64,000 bases of DNA from Kribbella sandramycini (GCF_013131805.1 NZ_JABJRC010000004.1:248001-312000), one strand, 5' to 3'. Shown: positions 23,565 to 32,059, numbered from the stretch's first letter. Notes: generated by a model not told the origin, from the sequence alone. Translations and numbers: made by a program.

Positions 23565-24521
23565 ATGGTCGATGAGCCGTCGTGGGTTCCCACGGCGATG
23601 ACTCCCACCTGGAAGGCCATCGTGTCCCCTCACCCTGACGTGCCGGAAGCAGAACGGCCGGCACCGCGTCGCCCGGCTGCATCGCACCGGGTGGCCAAGC
23701 ACCGTTCCACCCAGCGAAGTCGCACCCGCCGCACCCGGCTGATCGGCCTGACCGCCGCTCTGGCCGCCACCGCAGGTACCACCGCCGTCGGTCTCGCCGC
23801 CGCCCCCGGCCAGGCAGACACCACCAGCACCGGACTGAGCCCCTCACAGGCCGGCGCCCTCACCGCAGCCCGGATCGACCGCCGTGACCTCGGCTCCCGG
23901 GACGCCACTCGTTTCGACCTGTCCCTGGCCGGCGTCCAGAAGGTCCAGGCCGAGCGCCAGCGCGCGGCCGCCCTGGCCAAGCAGGCCGCGAACGCCACGC
24001 TCACCCAGCGCCGCGCCGTCGCGCTGGCCGCAGCCAAGCAGCAGGCCGCCCGCCAGGCCGCTGCGAAGGCCAAGGCACTCGCCAAGGCCAAAGCGATCGC
24101 CATCGCCAAGGCGAAGGCCGCTCCCCGCGTCGTCCTCCCGACCACCGGCTACCACCTGACCGCGCGCTTCGGCCAGGCCGGCGGTCGCTGGTCCCGCAAC
24201 CACACCGGTCTCGACTTCGCGGGGGCGTACGGTACGCCGATCCGCGCAGTGATGGCCGGCGAGGTCATCCAGGCCGCCTTCGAAGGCGCCTACGGCCGCC
24301 AGGTGAAGGTCCGGCACTCCGACGGCACCGTCACCTCCTACAGCCACATGGCCGAGTTCGACGTCTCCGTCGGCGAGCAGGTCACCGCCGGCACCAAGGT
24401 CGGCGCGATCGGCCTGACCGGTAACACCACCGGCGCCCACGTCCACTTCGAGGTCCTCCCCGACGGCGAGAACCCGATCAACCCGTCCTCCTGGCTCCGC
24501 GCCCACGGGCTGAACCCGTAA
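23565..24521 (+). CDS. Secreted M23 (LytM-type) peptidoglycan endopeptidase
   Basis: This 318-residue protein has a long, Arg-rich N-terminus before a hydrophobic stretch ('LIGLTAALAATAGTTAVGLA', about residues 58-77), as in actinomycete secreted hydrolases. A coiled, Ala/Lys-rich linker follows (about 125-185). The C-terminal LytM domain (about 195-318) keeps the metal ligands: 'NHTGLDFAG' (His, Asp) and 'GAHVHFEV' (His-x-His). It should cleave peptide cross-bridges outside the membrane. The in-frame ATG at 23598 is an alternative start. The Lys/Ala-rich linker may bind the cell wall. Confidence 0.88.
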   Translation: MVDEPSWVPTAMTPTWKAIVSPHPDVPEAERPAPRRPAASHRVAKHRSTQRSRTRRTRLIGLTAALAATAGTTAVGLAAAPGQADTTSTGLSPSQAGALTAARIDRRDLGSRDATRFDLSLAGVQKVQAERQRAAALAKQAANATLTQRRAVALAAAKQQAARQAAAKAKALAKAKAIAIAKAKAAPRVVLPTTGYHLTARFGQAGGRWSRNHTGLDFAGAYGTPIRAVMAGEVIQAAFEGAYGRQVKVRHSDGTVTSYSHMAEFDVSVGEQVTAGTKVGAIGLTGNTTGAHVHFEVLPDGENPINPSSWLRAHGLNP

Positions 24522-24532
24522 GCAGCGCCTTC

Positions 24533-24568
24533 GAAGACCCTCTGATCCGACCCGGTCAGAGGGTCTTC
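24533..24568. terminator. Bidirectional terminator overlapping the GNAT stop codon
   Basis: GAAGACCCTCTGA (24533-24545) and TCAGAGGGTCTTC (24556-24568) form a perfect 13-bp stem with a 10-nt loop. It lies 12 nt after the M23 peptidase stop. The right arm contains the last codons and the stop of the convergent acetyltransferase gene. Confidence 0.75.
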
Positions 24569-25050
24569 GCCATGACCAGGGCGGCGATCGGGCGGCCGTC
24601 GATGACGAACTCGTCGGCGAGGGTGCCTTCGACGACGTAGCCGTGGCGTTCGTAGAGTCGGCGGGCGACGAGGTTGGTGCTGTGGACGTTCAGGCTGATC
24701 TTGCGCGCGTCCCGCCGGCGGCCCTCGTACGCCGCCGCGGCCAGCAGGGCGGCGGCGACGCCGCGGCCGCGGGCCTCCGGGGCGACGGCCAAGCCGTTGA
24801 CGGCCAGGACGCCGTTGCCCTCGCGAAACTGGTACTTGTCCTGCAGCCGCAGGTACCCGACGACGACGCCCGCGCACTCCGCGATCAGATGCGACTCGGG
24901 GCCGGTGCGTTCGAAGAAGCGGTCACCCAGACCTTCGAGGTACGACGGGAAGCCGGACTCCGGGCTCCACGACGTCCGCTCGATCCGCAGCAGCGCCGCG
25001 TCGTCGTCCTCGATACCCCACCGGATCACTACCTCACGGTCCGCGCTCAC
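24556..25050 (-). CDS. GNAT family N-acetyltransferase (RimI-like)
   Basis: The 164-residue protein has the acetyl-CoA signature 'VAPEARGRGVAAALLAAAAY' and 'NVHSTNLVARRLYERHGYVV' of the GNAT fold. The substrate is not identifiable. It starts with GTG and is 10 nt downstream of the histidine kinase gene on the same strand, so it is probably the third gene of the response-regulator/kinase operon. The last codons fold into a terminator hairpin. Confidence 0.85.
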   Translation of the reverse strand: MSADREVVIRWGIEDDDAALLRIERTSWSPESGFPSYLEGLGDRFFERTGPESHLIAECAGVVVGYLRLQDKYQFREGNGVLAVNGLAVAPEARGRGVAAALLAAAAYEGRRRDARKISLNVHSTNLVARRLYERHGYVVEGTLADEFVIDGRPIAALVMAKTL

Positions 25051-25060
25051 GCGCCCATCT

Positions 25061-26155
25061 TCACCCGCCGACGAGGTCAGCCACCGGGAGGACGACGATC
25101 GCGGTCAGGCCGCCGGTCGGGTTCGGGGTCAGGGCGAGCGTGCCCTGGTGGGTCTCGACGATCCGGGTGACGAGCGCGAGGCCGAGGCCGTGGCCGGCGC
25201 CGTACCGGTCCTTGGCGAACGGCTCGACGAACGTGCGGACCTGGTCGAGATCGAGGACGGGACCGGTGTTGCGGACGACGAGCCGGCCCGGCGTCAGCTC
25301 GACGTCGACCGAGCCGCCGGGGCCGGTGTTGTGCCGGATGGCGTTCTGGACCAGGTTCGTGACGAGCTGGTGCAGGAGCACGTCATTGCCCTCGACAACC
25401 GACTCGGTGAGCGCCGTTCGCAGGGTGATGCCCGCGGCGGCGGCCTCGGCGGTCAGCACGGGGAGAGCCGTCCGGACGGTGGTCGCGAGGTCGACCGGGT
25501 CGAGCTCGACCTCGCGGTTGTTCAGCGCGGCCAGGCTGAGCAGCGCCTCGACGATGTCGATCCCGCGCTGATTGGTCTCGGCCAGCCGTTTCACCAGCTC
25601 GGGCACGTCCTGATGGTCGGGGTCGGCCTGGGCGACGTCGAGCATGGTCTTCATCACCGCGTGCGGCGTCCGTAACTCGTGGGAGGCGTTCGCGGCGAAC
25701 CGCCGGTACTGGTCGAACGACGCCTGCAACCGGTCGAGCATCGCGTCGAAGGTGTCGGACAGGTCGGTGAACTCGTCCCGGATGCCGGTCAGGCCGATCC
25801 GGTGGTCGAGCGCGCCGGTCGCCGCCCGCTGCGCCGCCGCGGTGATCTCCTGCAGCGGTTTCAGCATCCGCCCGGCCAGGAACCAGCCGCCGACCAGCCC
25901 GATGATCGCCAGCAGCCCGATCGCGTACGCCGAGAGCTTGACCGTCAGGTCGAGGATCTCGCCGCGGGTCGGGGCGGGCCGCTCGTCGCGCGGGTTGGCC
26001 GCGATGAACGGATAGTTCGGCACGATCCGGAAGACCAGCCACAGGATGCAGGCCATCACGGCGCCGGCCACGACCAGCAGGCCCGCGTAGCTCAGCGTCA
26101 GCCGCAGCCGGACGGTCAGCCGCGGCCGCCAGGTGATCAGCCCCGGCTCGCTCAC
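25061..26155 (-). CDS. Sensor histidine kinase
   Basis: The 364-residue protein has two membrane helices (about residues 23-43 and 75-95) enclosing a short external loop of about 30 residues ('IVPNYPFIAANPRDERPAPT'). A HAMP segment follows (about 95-150) and then the H-box 'FAANASHELRTPHAVMK' with H159. N-box 'LVTNLVQNAIRHN' and G-box 'GHGLGLALVTRI' complete the ATPase domain. The short sensor loop resembles VanS-type kinases. The GTG start overlaps the response regulator stop (GTGA). The nearby VanY-like gene suggests that the pair senses cell-wall stress. Confidence 0.9.
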   Translation of the reverse strand: MSEPGLITWRPRLTVRLRLTLSYAGLLVVAGAVMACILWLVFRIVPNYPFIAANPRDERPAPTRGEILDLTVKLSAYAIGLLAIIGLVGGWFLAGRMLKPLQEITAAAQRAATGALDHRIGLTGIRDEFTDLSDTFDAMLDRLQASFDQYRRFAANASHELRTPHAVMKTMLDVAQADPDHQDVPELVKRLAETNQRGIDIVEALLSLAALNNREVELDPVDLATTVRTALPVLTAEAAAAGITLRTALTESVVEGNDVLLHQLVTNLVQNAIRHNTGPGGSVDVELTPGRLVVRNTGPVLDLDQVRTFVEPFAKDRYGAGHGLGLALVTRIVETHQGTLALTPNPTGGLTAIVVLPVADLVGG

Positions 26156-26814
26156 GACTCCCCCATCCGGTAGCCGACACCGGGCACGGTGTGGATCACC
26201 CAGGGGTCGCCGAGCCGCTTGCGGACCGCCGAGATGGTGATCCGGACGGCGTTGCTGAACGGGTCGGCGTTCTCGTCCCAGGCCTTCTCCAGCAGCGTTT
26301 CCGCGCTGATCACCCCGCCGCGAGCGGTCATCAGCACCTCCAGGACGGCGAACTGTTTGCGGGTCAGCTTCACGTAGCGGCCGCCGCGGTAGACCTCGCG
26401 CCGGAACGGGTCCAGCCGGACGCCGGCGTACTCGATCACGGTCGGCGCCGCGACGGCCGGACGCCGAACCAGCGCGCGCAGCCGGACGATCAGCTCGCGC
26501 AGCTCGAACGGTTTGGTCAGGTAGTCGTCGGCCCCGAGCTCGAACCCGGTCACCTTGTCGTCCAGATCACCGGCCGCGGTCAGCATCAGCACCCGGCAGC
26601 CGATGCCTTGCGCAACGATCCGCCGGCAGACCTCGTCACCGTTCGGGCCGGGGATGTCCCGATCCAGGACGACCACGTCGTAGTCGTTGACGGCGACCGC
26701 CTCGAGTGCGGCGTGCCCGTCGAAGGCGAGATCGGCCGCGATCGCCTCCAGCCGCAGCCCGGCCCGGATCGCCTCGGCGAGATAGACCTCGTCCTCGACG
26801 ACCAGAACCCGCAT
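26152..26814 (-). CDS. OmpR/PhoB-family response regulator
   Basis: The 220-residue protein has a receiver domain (D51 in 'DYDVVVLDRD' is the phosphoacceptor; 'LTAAGDLDDKVTGFELGADD' and 'YLTKPFELRELI' follow). A winged-helix DNA-binding domain follows (about 130-220, 'VKLTRKQFAVLEVLM' and 'VRITISAVRKRLGDPWVIHT'). The ATG at 26814 begins the receiver domain exactly; a much longer upstream frame is rejected. It is the first gene of the operon with the kinase. The divergent VanY-like gene starts 88 nt away, so the shared region is probably its target. Confidence 0.92.
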   Translation of the reverse strand: MRVLVVEDEVYLAEAIRAGLRLEAIAADLAFDGHAALEAVAVNDYDVVVLDRDIPGPNGDEVCRRIVAQGIGCRVLMLTAAGDLDDKVTGFELGADDYLTKPFELRELIVRLRALVRRPAVAAPTVIEYAGVRLDPFRREVYRGGRYVKLTRKQFAVLEVLMTARGGVISAETLLEKAWDENADPFSNAVRITISAVRKRLGDPWVIHTVPGVGYRMGES

Positions 26815-26901
26815 GAATCCATTGAAGCAGTATCGACGTATCGAAAACGTATGCCGAAACGCAGACGCTCCGGCAACATCGCTCCGGATGAACTGAACGG
26901 C

Positions 26902-27501
26902 ATGATCGAAACCACTCCTCGCAGAACCACCGTTCTGGCCGGGCTGGCGATCGTCGCCCTGGTCACCAGCTTCGGCATGGCCGCGTGCTCCGCGGTCTCC
27001 GCCGACGAGCCCGACGACGCCGGCTCGGCGTCCGGGGCACCGTCGTCCGGCAAGCCGACCGCGCACCGATACCCAGGCGCGGCCGACGGGAAGTTGCCGA
27101 CCGGGACCAGCGCCTTCGACACCGACCTGCCCGGGGTCGCCAACCTCGACCCGAAGCTGCGGGCCGCCGTCCAGAAAGCCGAGCGGGCCATGCAGAAGGA
27201 CGGCATCAAGATGCAGGTGACGACCGGGTGGCGGAGCAAGAAGTACCAGGTCGAGCTGATGGACAAGGCGATCAAGAAGTACGGCAGCCGGGAGAAGGCG
27301 AAGAAGTTCGTCGCCGATCCGGACGAGTCGCACCACGTCACCGGGAACGCCGTCGACATCGGGCCGACGGACGCCGACGACTGGCTGATCCGCAAGGGCA
27401 ACCGGTTCGGCCTGTGCCAGACCTACTCCAACGAGATCTGGCACTTCGAGCTGGTCACCACACCGGGCGGCGAGTGCCCGCCGATGACCACGCCGTCCTA
27501 A
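26902..27501 (+). CDS. VanY-like D-Ala-D-Ala carboxypeptidase (lipoprotein)
   Basis: The 199-residue protein has a lipoprotein signal ('TTVLAGLAIVALVTSFGMAA' followed by Cys) and a Peptidase M15B/VanY domain. The zinc motif 'SHHVTGNAVDIG' and the C-terminal 'NEIWHFELV' give the His-Asp-His ligands and catalytic Glu. It should trim the terminal D-Ala from peptidoglycan stems at the cell surface. The start at 26902 gives a normal signal peptide; the ATG at 26851 is possible but adds a polar 17-residue extension. It is divergent from the response regulator, with CGTATCGAAAACGTAT (26836-26851) in between. Confidence 0.88.
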   Translation: MIETTPRRTTVLAGLAIVALVTSFGMAACSAVSADEPDDAGSASGAPSSGKPTAHRYPGAADGKLPTGTSAFDTDLPGVANLDPKLRAAVQKAERAMQKDGIKMQVTTGWRSKKYQVELMDKAIKKYGSREKAKKFVADPDESHHVTGNAVDIGPTDADDWLIRKGNRFGLCQTYSNEIWHFELVTTPGGECPPMTTPS

Positions 27502-28013
27502 CGGGGTTCGGCTGGTGGGTCGCTGAGGACGGCGAGTGGGCGTTGCGCCCAGGCGACGTCGCGCCAGGCGCCGAGTTTCCAGCCGATGGCGCGGTAGGTG
27601 CCGATCGGCTCGAAGCCGAGCGCGGTGTGCAGGCCGACGCTCGCGTCGTTGGGCAGCGTCATCCCGGCGATCGCCGTCCGGTAGCCGCGGGCGATCAGCC
27701 GCTCGAACAGGGCTTCGTAGAGCGCGCGACCGGCGCCCGTCCGGCGGCGCCCGAGCTCGAGGTAGACGCTCACCTCACACGACCATCGGTACGCCGCTCG
27801 CGGCTTCATCGGGCCGGCGTACGCGTAACCGGTGACCTGGCCGGCGTCCTCGATGACTACCCAGGCGTGGGTCTCCAGGGCCTGTTTGATCCGGACCGCC
27901 ATCTCGTCGGCGGTCGGCGGGTCGATCTCGAAGGTGATCGCCGTGTCGGTGACGTAGGGCGCGTAGATGGCCGCGCAGGCTGCGGCGTCCGCCGGGCCGG
28001 CATCTCTGATCAT
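27498..28013 (-). CDS. GNAT N-acetyltransferase, phosphinothricin acetyltransferase-like
   Basis: The 171-residue protein matches the Pat/MddA group: 'IRDAGPADAAACAAIYAPYV', 'TAITFEIDPPTADEM', 'GYAYAGPMKPRAAYRWSCEV' and 'NDASVGLHTALGFEPIGTYR'. Relatives acetylate phosphinothricin, methionine sulphone or sulphoximine. Its stop overlaps the convergent VanY-like gene by 4 nt. It is divergent from an XRE-cupin regulator, with only 39 nt between the two start codons, so the palindrome in that gap probably controls both. Confidence 0.88.
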   Translation of the reverse strand: MIRDAGPADAAACAAIYAPYVTDTAITFEIDPPTADEMAVRIKQALETHAWVVIEDAGQVTGYAYAGPMKPRAAYRWSCEVSVYLELGRRRTGAGRALYEALFERLIARGYRTAIAGMTLPNDASVGLHTALGFEPIGTYRAIGWKLGAWRDVAWAQRPLAVLSDPPAEPR

Positions 28014-28033
28014 GTCATGATAGTAGACATAAC

Positions 28034-28049
28034 TGCCGCTATAGTGGCA
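28034..28049. promoter_or_regulatory. 16-bp near-palindrome over the -10 box of the XRE-cupin gene
   Basis: TGCCGCTATAGTGGCA matches its own reverse complement in 7 of 8 base pairs. It contains the -10 hexamer TATAGT (28040-28045), 7 nt before the ATG at 28053, so the transcript would be leaderless. It lies in the 39-nt gap shared with the divergent acetyltransferase gene. Confidence 0.55.
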
Positions 28050-28052
28050 AGC

Positions 28053-28607
28053 ATGCTCGACGATCTCTCCCTCGCCGCGACCGTCCAGGCTGCCCGGATC
28101 GCCCAGGATCTGTCGGTGAACGCGCTCGCCGAGCGCTCCGAGGTCTCCCGGGCGATGATCGCCAAGATCGAGCGCGGCGAGGCGCAGCCGACCGCGGCGC
28201 TGCTCGGCCGGCTCTCGGGTGCGCTCGGGATGACCTTGTCCGAGCTGATCGCCCGCGCCGAGAACACGGGTGACCTCTTGCGGCGGCAGGCCGATCAGCC
28301 GGTCTGGGTCGACCCGGCCACCGGCTACTCGCGCCGGGCGGTCTCTCCAGTGTCCGACACCCCTTTGGAGCTGGTCGAGGTCGAGCTGCCGGCGAGGGCC
28401 TCGGTGTCATATCCGGCCGACGCCTACGTGTTCAAGAGTCAGCAGCTGTGGATCCTGGCCGGCCATCTGCGGTTCCACGAGGGGCCGACCGTCCACGATC
28501 TGCACGTCGGCGATTGCCTCCAGCTCAGCCGGCCGACGCCGACCACCTTCCACAACCCGGGCGCGGAGCCCTGCCGCTATCTGGTCGCGCTGGTCAAACT
28601 GCGCTGA
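28053..28607 (+). CDS. XRE-cupin transcriptional regulator
   Basis: The 184-residue protein joins an N-terminal XRE HTH (residues about 8-65, 'LSVNALAERSEVSRAMIAKI', then 'ERGEAQPTAALLGRLSGALG') to a C-terminal cupin (about 105-180, 'VHDLHVGDCLQLSRPTPTTF', 'HNPGAEPCRYLVAL'). XRE-cupin proteins bind small ligands and repress or activate a neighbouring metabolic gene. The likely target is the divergent Pat-like acetyltransferase. The ATG at 28017 is in frame, but lies upstream of the -10 box and would put the palindrome inside the gene. Confidence 0.88.
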   Translation: MLDDLSLAATVQAARIAQDLSVNALAERSEVSRAMIAKIERGEAQPTAALLGRLSGALGMTLSELIARAENTGDLLRRQADQPVWVDPATGYSRRAVSPVSDTPLELVEVELPARASVSYPADAYVFKSQQLWILAGHLRFHEGPTVHDLHVGDCLQLSRPTPTTFHNPGAEPCRYLVALVKLR

Positions 28608-28655
28608 AACCGGAGTTGCTGGTTTCGGCGCCGCGGCCGTGGTTGGCTGAGCCCT

Positions 28656-29858
28656 ATGACGCTGGTCTGGATACTGACCCTGCTCGGGATCCTCGGGTTG
28701 CTGCTGTTCGACTACTTCTTCCACGTCCGGTCCGCACATGTGCCGACCGTCCGCGAGGCCGCCGTCTGGTCGGCCCTGTACGTCGGGATCGCGCTGCTCT
28801 TCGGCGTCGGGACGTTCATCTTCGGCGGCGCCGCGATGGGCTCGGAGTACTTCGCCGGCTATGTCACCGAGAAGGCACTGTCGGTCGACAACCTGTTCGT
28901 CTTCCTGATCATCATGACCAGCTTCCGGGTGCCGCGGGAGAACCAGCAGAAGGTGCTGCTGGTCGGCATCGTGGTCTCGCTGATCGCCCGGGCCGGTTTC
29001 ATCTTCCTCGGCTCCGCGCTGCTGAACTCGTTCTCCTGGGTCTTCTACCTGTTCGGCCTCGCGCTGCTGCTGACCGCCGGCAACATGCTCAAACCCGAGA
29101 CCGAGGAGTCGCACTCGGCGCAGAACATCGTCGTCCGGCTGGCCCGGCGGCTGTTCCGCACCAGCCCGGACTTCGAGGGCGACAAACTCTTCACCCGGAT
29201 CGACGGCAAGCGGGTGATGACCCCGATGCTGCTGGTGATGGTCGCGATCGGCGGCACCGACCTGATGTTCGCGCTGGACTCGATCCCGGCCATCTTCGGC
29301 CTCACCCAGAACGTCTTCATCGTGTTCACCGCCACCGCCTTCAGCCTGCTCGGCCTCCGCCAGCTCTACTTCCTCCTCGACGGCCTGCTCGACCGGCTGA
29401 TCTACCTGTCCTTCGGCCTCGCGGTGATCCTCGCCTTCATCGGCGCCAAACTCATCCTGCACGCCCTGCACGAGAACAACCTGCCGTTCATCAACGGCGG
29501 CGAGCACATCGAGGTCGCCGAGATCAGCACCGGCCTGTCCCTGATCGTCATCCTGGCCGTCCTCGTCGTCACCATCCTGGCCTCGCTCTTCAGCACCCGT
29601 GGCCGCACCCAGACCGCGATGGCCCACATCCGCCGCGACGCCATCGCCTACCTCGACGACGACTACACCGACGACCCCAACGAACGCGAACGCATCTTCC
29701 TCCGCCTCCTCCGCGCCCGCGACCACATCATCGACCTGGGCCCCAAAGCCCGCCAGCAAGTAAAAAACGAACCCGAACTCCTAGCCCTCTGCCACCAGGT
29801 AGCCCAAACCCACGCCACCCTCCACACCACCCACACCCCCAACTACACCCAACCCTGA
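28656..29858 (+). CDS. TerC-family integral membrane protein
   Basis: The 400-residue protein has about nine membrane helices and the TerC signature: 'GYVTEKALSVDNLFVFLIIM' and 'IGGTDLMFALDSIPAIFGLT', each carrying the conserved Asp pairs that line a metal site. TerC proteins are linked to tellurite resistance and Mn/Ca export or metal loading of exported proteins. The C-terminal 100 residues are a polar, Arg-rich cytosolic tail. The first codons follow 48 nt after the XRE-cupin stop, with no clear riboswitch. Codon use is ordinary. Confidence 0.92.
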   Translation: MTLVWILTLLGILGLLLFDYFFHVRSAHVPTVREAAVWSALYVGIALLFGVGTFIFGGAAMGSEYFAGYVTEKALSVDNLFVFLIIMTSFRVPRENQQKVLLVGIVVSLIARAGFIFLGSALLNSFSWVFYLFGLALLLTAGNMLKPETEESHSAQNIVVRLARRLFRTSPDFEGDKLFTRIDGKRVMTPMLLVMVAIGGTDLMFALDSIPAIFGLTQNVFIVFTATAFSLLGLRQLYFLLDGLLDRLIYLSFGLAVILAFIGAKLILHALHENNLPFINGGEHIEVAEISTGLSLIVILAVLVVTILASLFSTRGRTQTAMAHIRRDAIAYLDDDYTDDPNERERIFLRLLRARDHIIDLGPKARQQVKNEPELLALCHQVAQTHATLHTTHTPNYTQP

Positions 29859-29915
29859 TCACTCCCACTCACCAGCTTTTTCCGGGGTCCGCGGGTGTCG
29901 TTCTAGGGTGGGTAG

Positions 29916-30743
29916 ATGCAGCGGATCTCTTCGCGGAATGCCCGGTTTCAGGTGTGGCAGGCGTATTTGGGGAATCGGAACAAGCGGCAGCGGGCCGGGG
30001 AGTTCTTGGTGCACGGGGTGCGGCCGATCTCGCTGGCGGTGGATCACGGGTGGCCGGTGCGGGTGGTGATTCACGATGCGGCGCGGCCGTTGTCGAGCTG
30101 GGCCCGGGAGTTGCTGGGGCGGCTGCCTGGGGTGGAACGGGTGGCGATGGAGCCGGAGCTGCTGGCGGAGCTGGGCGAGAAGGACGAGCCGGAGCTGATC
30201 GCGGTGGTCGAGATGCCGGCCGACGAGCTGGGCCGGATCCCGGTCGGGCCGGACTTTCTCGGCGTGGTGTTCGACCGGCCGACCGGGCCGGGGAACATCG
30301 GCTCGATCATCCGGTCCGCGGACGCGTTCGGCGCGTCGGGGCTGATCGTGACCGGGCATGCGGCTGATGTGTACGACCCGAAGGCGGTCCGGGCGACAAC
30401 CGGGTCGCTGTTCGCGCTGCCCGCCGTCCGGGTGCCATCGCATCGTGAGGTGCTCGAGTGGGTTCGGGGCGCGGGGGTGCCGATCGTGGTCGCGGGGACC
30501 GATGAGACAGGCGACGTCGACATCTTCGACTTCGACTTCACCCGGCCGAGCCTGATCCTGGTCGGCAACGAGACCAACGGCTTGAGCGCGGCTTGGCGGG
30601 AGGCGGCCGATCACCTGGTTCGTATCCCGATCACCGGGGCGGCCAGTTCGCTGAATGCGGCCAACGCGGCGACCGCCGTCCTGTACGAGGTCTCGCGCCA
30701 GCGCTCCCATTCGTTCAAGACCGGTACGACGCCGCCCGCCTAA
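29916..30743 (+). CDS. SpoU/TrmH-family RNA 2'-O-methyltransferase
   Basis: The 275-residue protein has an N-terminal substrate-binding part ('MQRISSRNARFQVWQAYLG', 'GEFLVHGVRPISLAVDHGWP') and a C-terminal SPOUT knot. Motif 1 is 'DRPTGPGNIGSIIRSADAFG', motif 2 'LILVGNETNGLSAAWREAAD' and motif 3 'IPITGAASSLNAANAATAVL'. These bind AdoMet and methylate a ribose in rRNA or tRNA. The target is not obvious. An ATG with GGGTGGG ahead supports this start. It is followed at 11 nt by the VOC gene. Confidence 0.92.
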   Translation: MQRISSRNARFQVWQAYLGNRNKRQRAGEFLVHGVRPISLAVDHGWPVRVVIHDAARPLSSWARELLGRLPGVERVAMEPELLAELGEKDEPELIAVVEMPADELGRIPVGPDFLGVVFDRPTGPGNIGSIIRSADAFGASGLIVTGHAADVYDPKAVRATTGSLFALPAVRVPSHREVLEWVRGAGVPIVVAGTDETGDVDIFDFDFTRPSLILVGNETNGLSAAWREAADHLVRIPITGAASSLNAANAATAVLYEVSRQRSHSFKTGTTPPA

Positions 30744-30753
30744 CGTCGCTCGT

Positions 30754-31197
30754 ATGCGAGCACAACCTTTGATCGCCGTCCACGACGTCGAGGCGAGCAG
30801 CGCCTGGTACTGCGCGGTTCTCGACGCCGAGAGCGCGCACGGCGGCCCGGAGTACGAGCGCGTGGTCGTGAACGGCGTACTGGTGTTGCAGCTGCATCGC
30901 CTGGACGTCGAGCATCACCACGGCCCCTTCGCCGACCCCGAGCAGCCCATCGGCAACGGCGTCGCGATCTGGTTCGAGGCCGACGATCTGCCGGCCGCTG
31001 CCGCGCGGGCGATCACGGTCGGCGCGACCGTTCAGACCGACGTCCATCACAATCCGAACGCCGGGCACGACGAGCTCTGGTTGCGCGATCTCGACGGCTA
31101 CCTGGTCGTGCTCGCGTCAAGCGGTGCAGAGGATTTCGCCGTGCAGGATGGCGATCCAGCCGTCCGGGCGGTCGGCCCACTCGCGCCACGCGGCTGA
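30754..31197 (+). CDS. VOC-family (glyoxalase/bleomycin-resistance-like) protein
   Basis: The 147-residue protein is a single VOC domain: 'PLIAVHDVEASSAWYCAVLD', 'VNGVLVLQLHRLDVEH' and 'DELWLRDLDGYLVVLASS'. The metal-ligand positions are only partly filled, so a binding or resistance role is as likely as catalysis. The last 27 residues extend past the domain and overlap the convergent methyltransferase gene by 81 nt, an unusually long overlap. The true end may be a mutation product, but no shift is visible. Confidence 0.78.
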   Translation: MRAQPLIAVHDVEASSAWYCAVLDAESAHGGPEYERVVVNGVLVLQLHRLDVEHHHGPFADPEQPIGNGVAIWFEADDLPAAAARAITVGATVQTDVHHNPNAGHDELWLRDLDGYLVVLASSGAEDFAVQDGDPAVRAVGPLAPRG

Positions 31198-31911
31198 GAT
31201 GGACTGCAGGGTCTGCTCCGGGACGCCGTCCGCGCGGGCCTGGTCGGCCATTGCGGACTGGAGGATTCGGTCCGCCCACATCCCGCCCCAGAACGCGCGA
31301 TCAGCAGGGTTGGCGAACGTCCAGTTGCTCGCGGTGGCGTCGACCTGTTCGAAGCCGGCCGCGTGGGCCCAGGAGAGCAGGCGACGGCCGGCATCCGGCT
31401 CGCCGCCGTTCGCGCGGGCGAGGCGCTGGTAGAGCGCCATCCACTCGTCGAGCTCGGGCAGCGCGGGGAACCAGGTAAACGCGTGATAGTCCGAGTCGCG
31501 CGCGGCGACGACGCCGCCCGGCCTACAGACCCGCCGCATCTCGCGCAACGCCTGCACCGGATCAGCCACATGCTGCAGGACTTGATGCGCATGGACGACG
31601 TCGAACGTGTCATCCGGCAGGTCGAGCGCGTGTACGTCGCCGACCACGAAATCGACCGGCAGGTCGGACTCCTCGAAGGCTTGCCGGGTGATCGCCAGCA
31701 CCGACTCGCTCGCCTCCAGCGCCGTCGTCCGCGCGGGCGCGACGAGGCGGGCCAGATCGGCGGTGATGGTGCCCGGGCCGGCGCCGACGTCCAGAACGGA
31801 CAGGCCGGCGCGAAGGTGCGGGAGGAGGTAGCCGGCCGAGTTCTCCGCGGTCCGCCAACTGTGCGACCGCAGGACCGATTCGTGATGGCCGTGCGTGTAC
31901 ACGTTATTCAT
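31117..31911 (-). CDS. Class I SAM-dependent methyltransferase
   Basis: The 264-residue protein has the Methyltransf_11/25 core: motif I 'LSVLDVGAGPGTITADLARL', acidic loop 'TALEASESVLAI', motif 'FDVVHAHQVLQHVADPVQAL' and post-motif 'EMRRVCRPGGVVAARDSDYH'. These are typical of small-molecule or UbiE-like methyltransferases. The ATG at 31911 has AAAGGAG (31924-31918) 6 nt upstream, so the longer frame start at 31932 is rejected. The gene converges on the VOC gene with an 81-nt overlap. Confidence 0.88.
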   Translation of the reverse strand: MNNVYTHGHHESVLRSHSWRTAENSAGYLLPHLRAGLSVLDVGAGPGTITADLARLVAPARTTALEASESVLAITRQAFEESDLPVDFVVGDVHALDLPDDTFDVVHAHQVLQHVADPVQALREMRRVCRPGGVVAARDSDYHAFTWFPALPELDEWMALYQRLARANGGEPDAGRRLLSWAHAAGFEQVDATASNWTFANPADRAFWGGMWADRILQSAMADQARADGVPEQTLQSISAAWREWADRPDGWIAILHGEILCTA

Positions 31912-31966
31912 CCCAGGCTCCTTTGCCCTCACCGACTCGCCTCACGGTAACCCAAGATCTTACCCA

Positions 31967-31985
31967 ATGAGATATATCGTCTCAT
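31967..31985. promoter_or_regulatory. 19-bp inverted repeat between the methyltransferase and the hydrolase
   Basis: ATGAGA (31967-31972) and TCTCAT (31980-31985) form a 6-bp inverted repeat with a 7-nt AT-rich centre, TATATCG. It lies in the 148-nt divergent promoter region. The form fits a TetR- or MarR-type operator. No regulator gene is adjacent. Confidence 0.4.
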
Positions 31986-32059
31986 CAAGCGAGACCGACT
32001 AGTTGCCGAGAGCAATTGCTTCTATCTCTGGAGATCCGACGCCGCGCAAGGGAGCCCCG

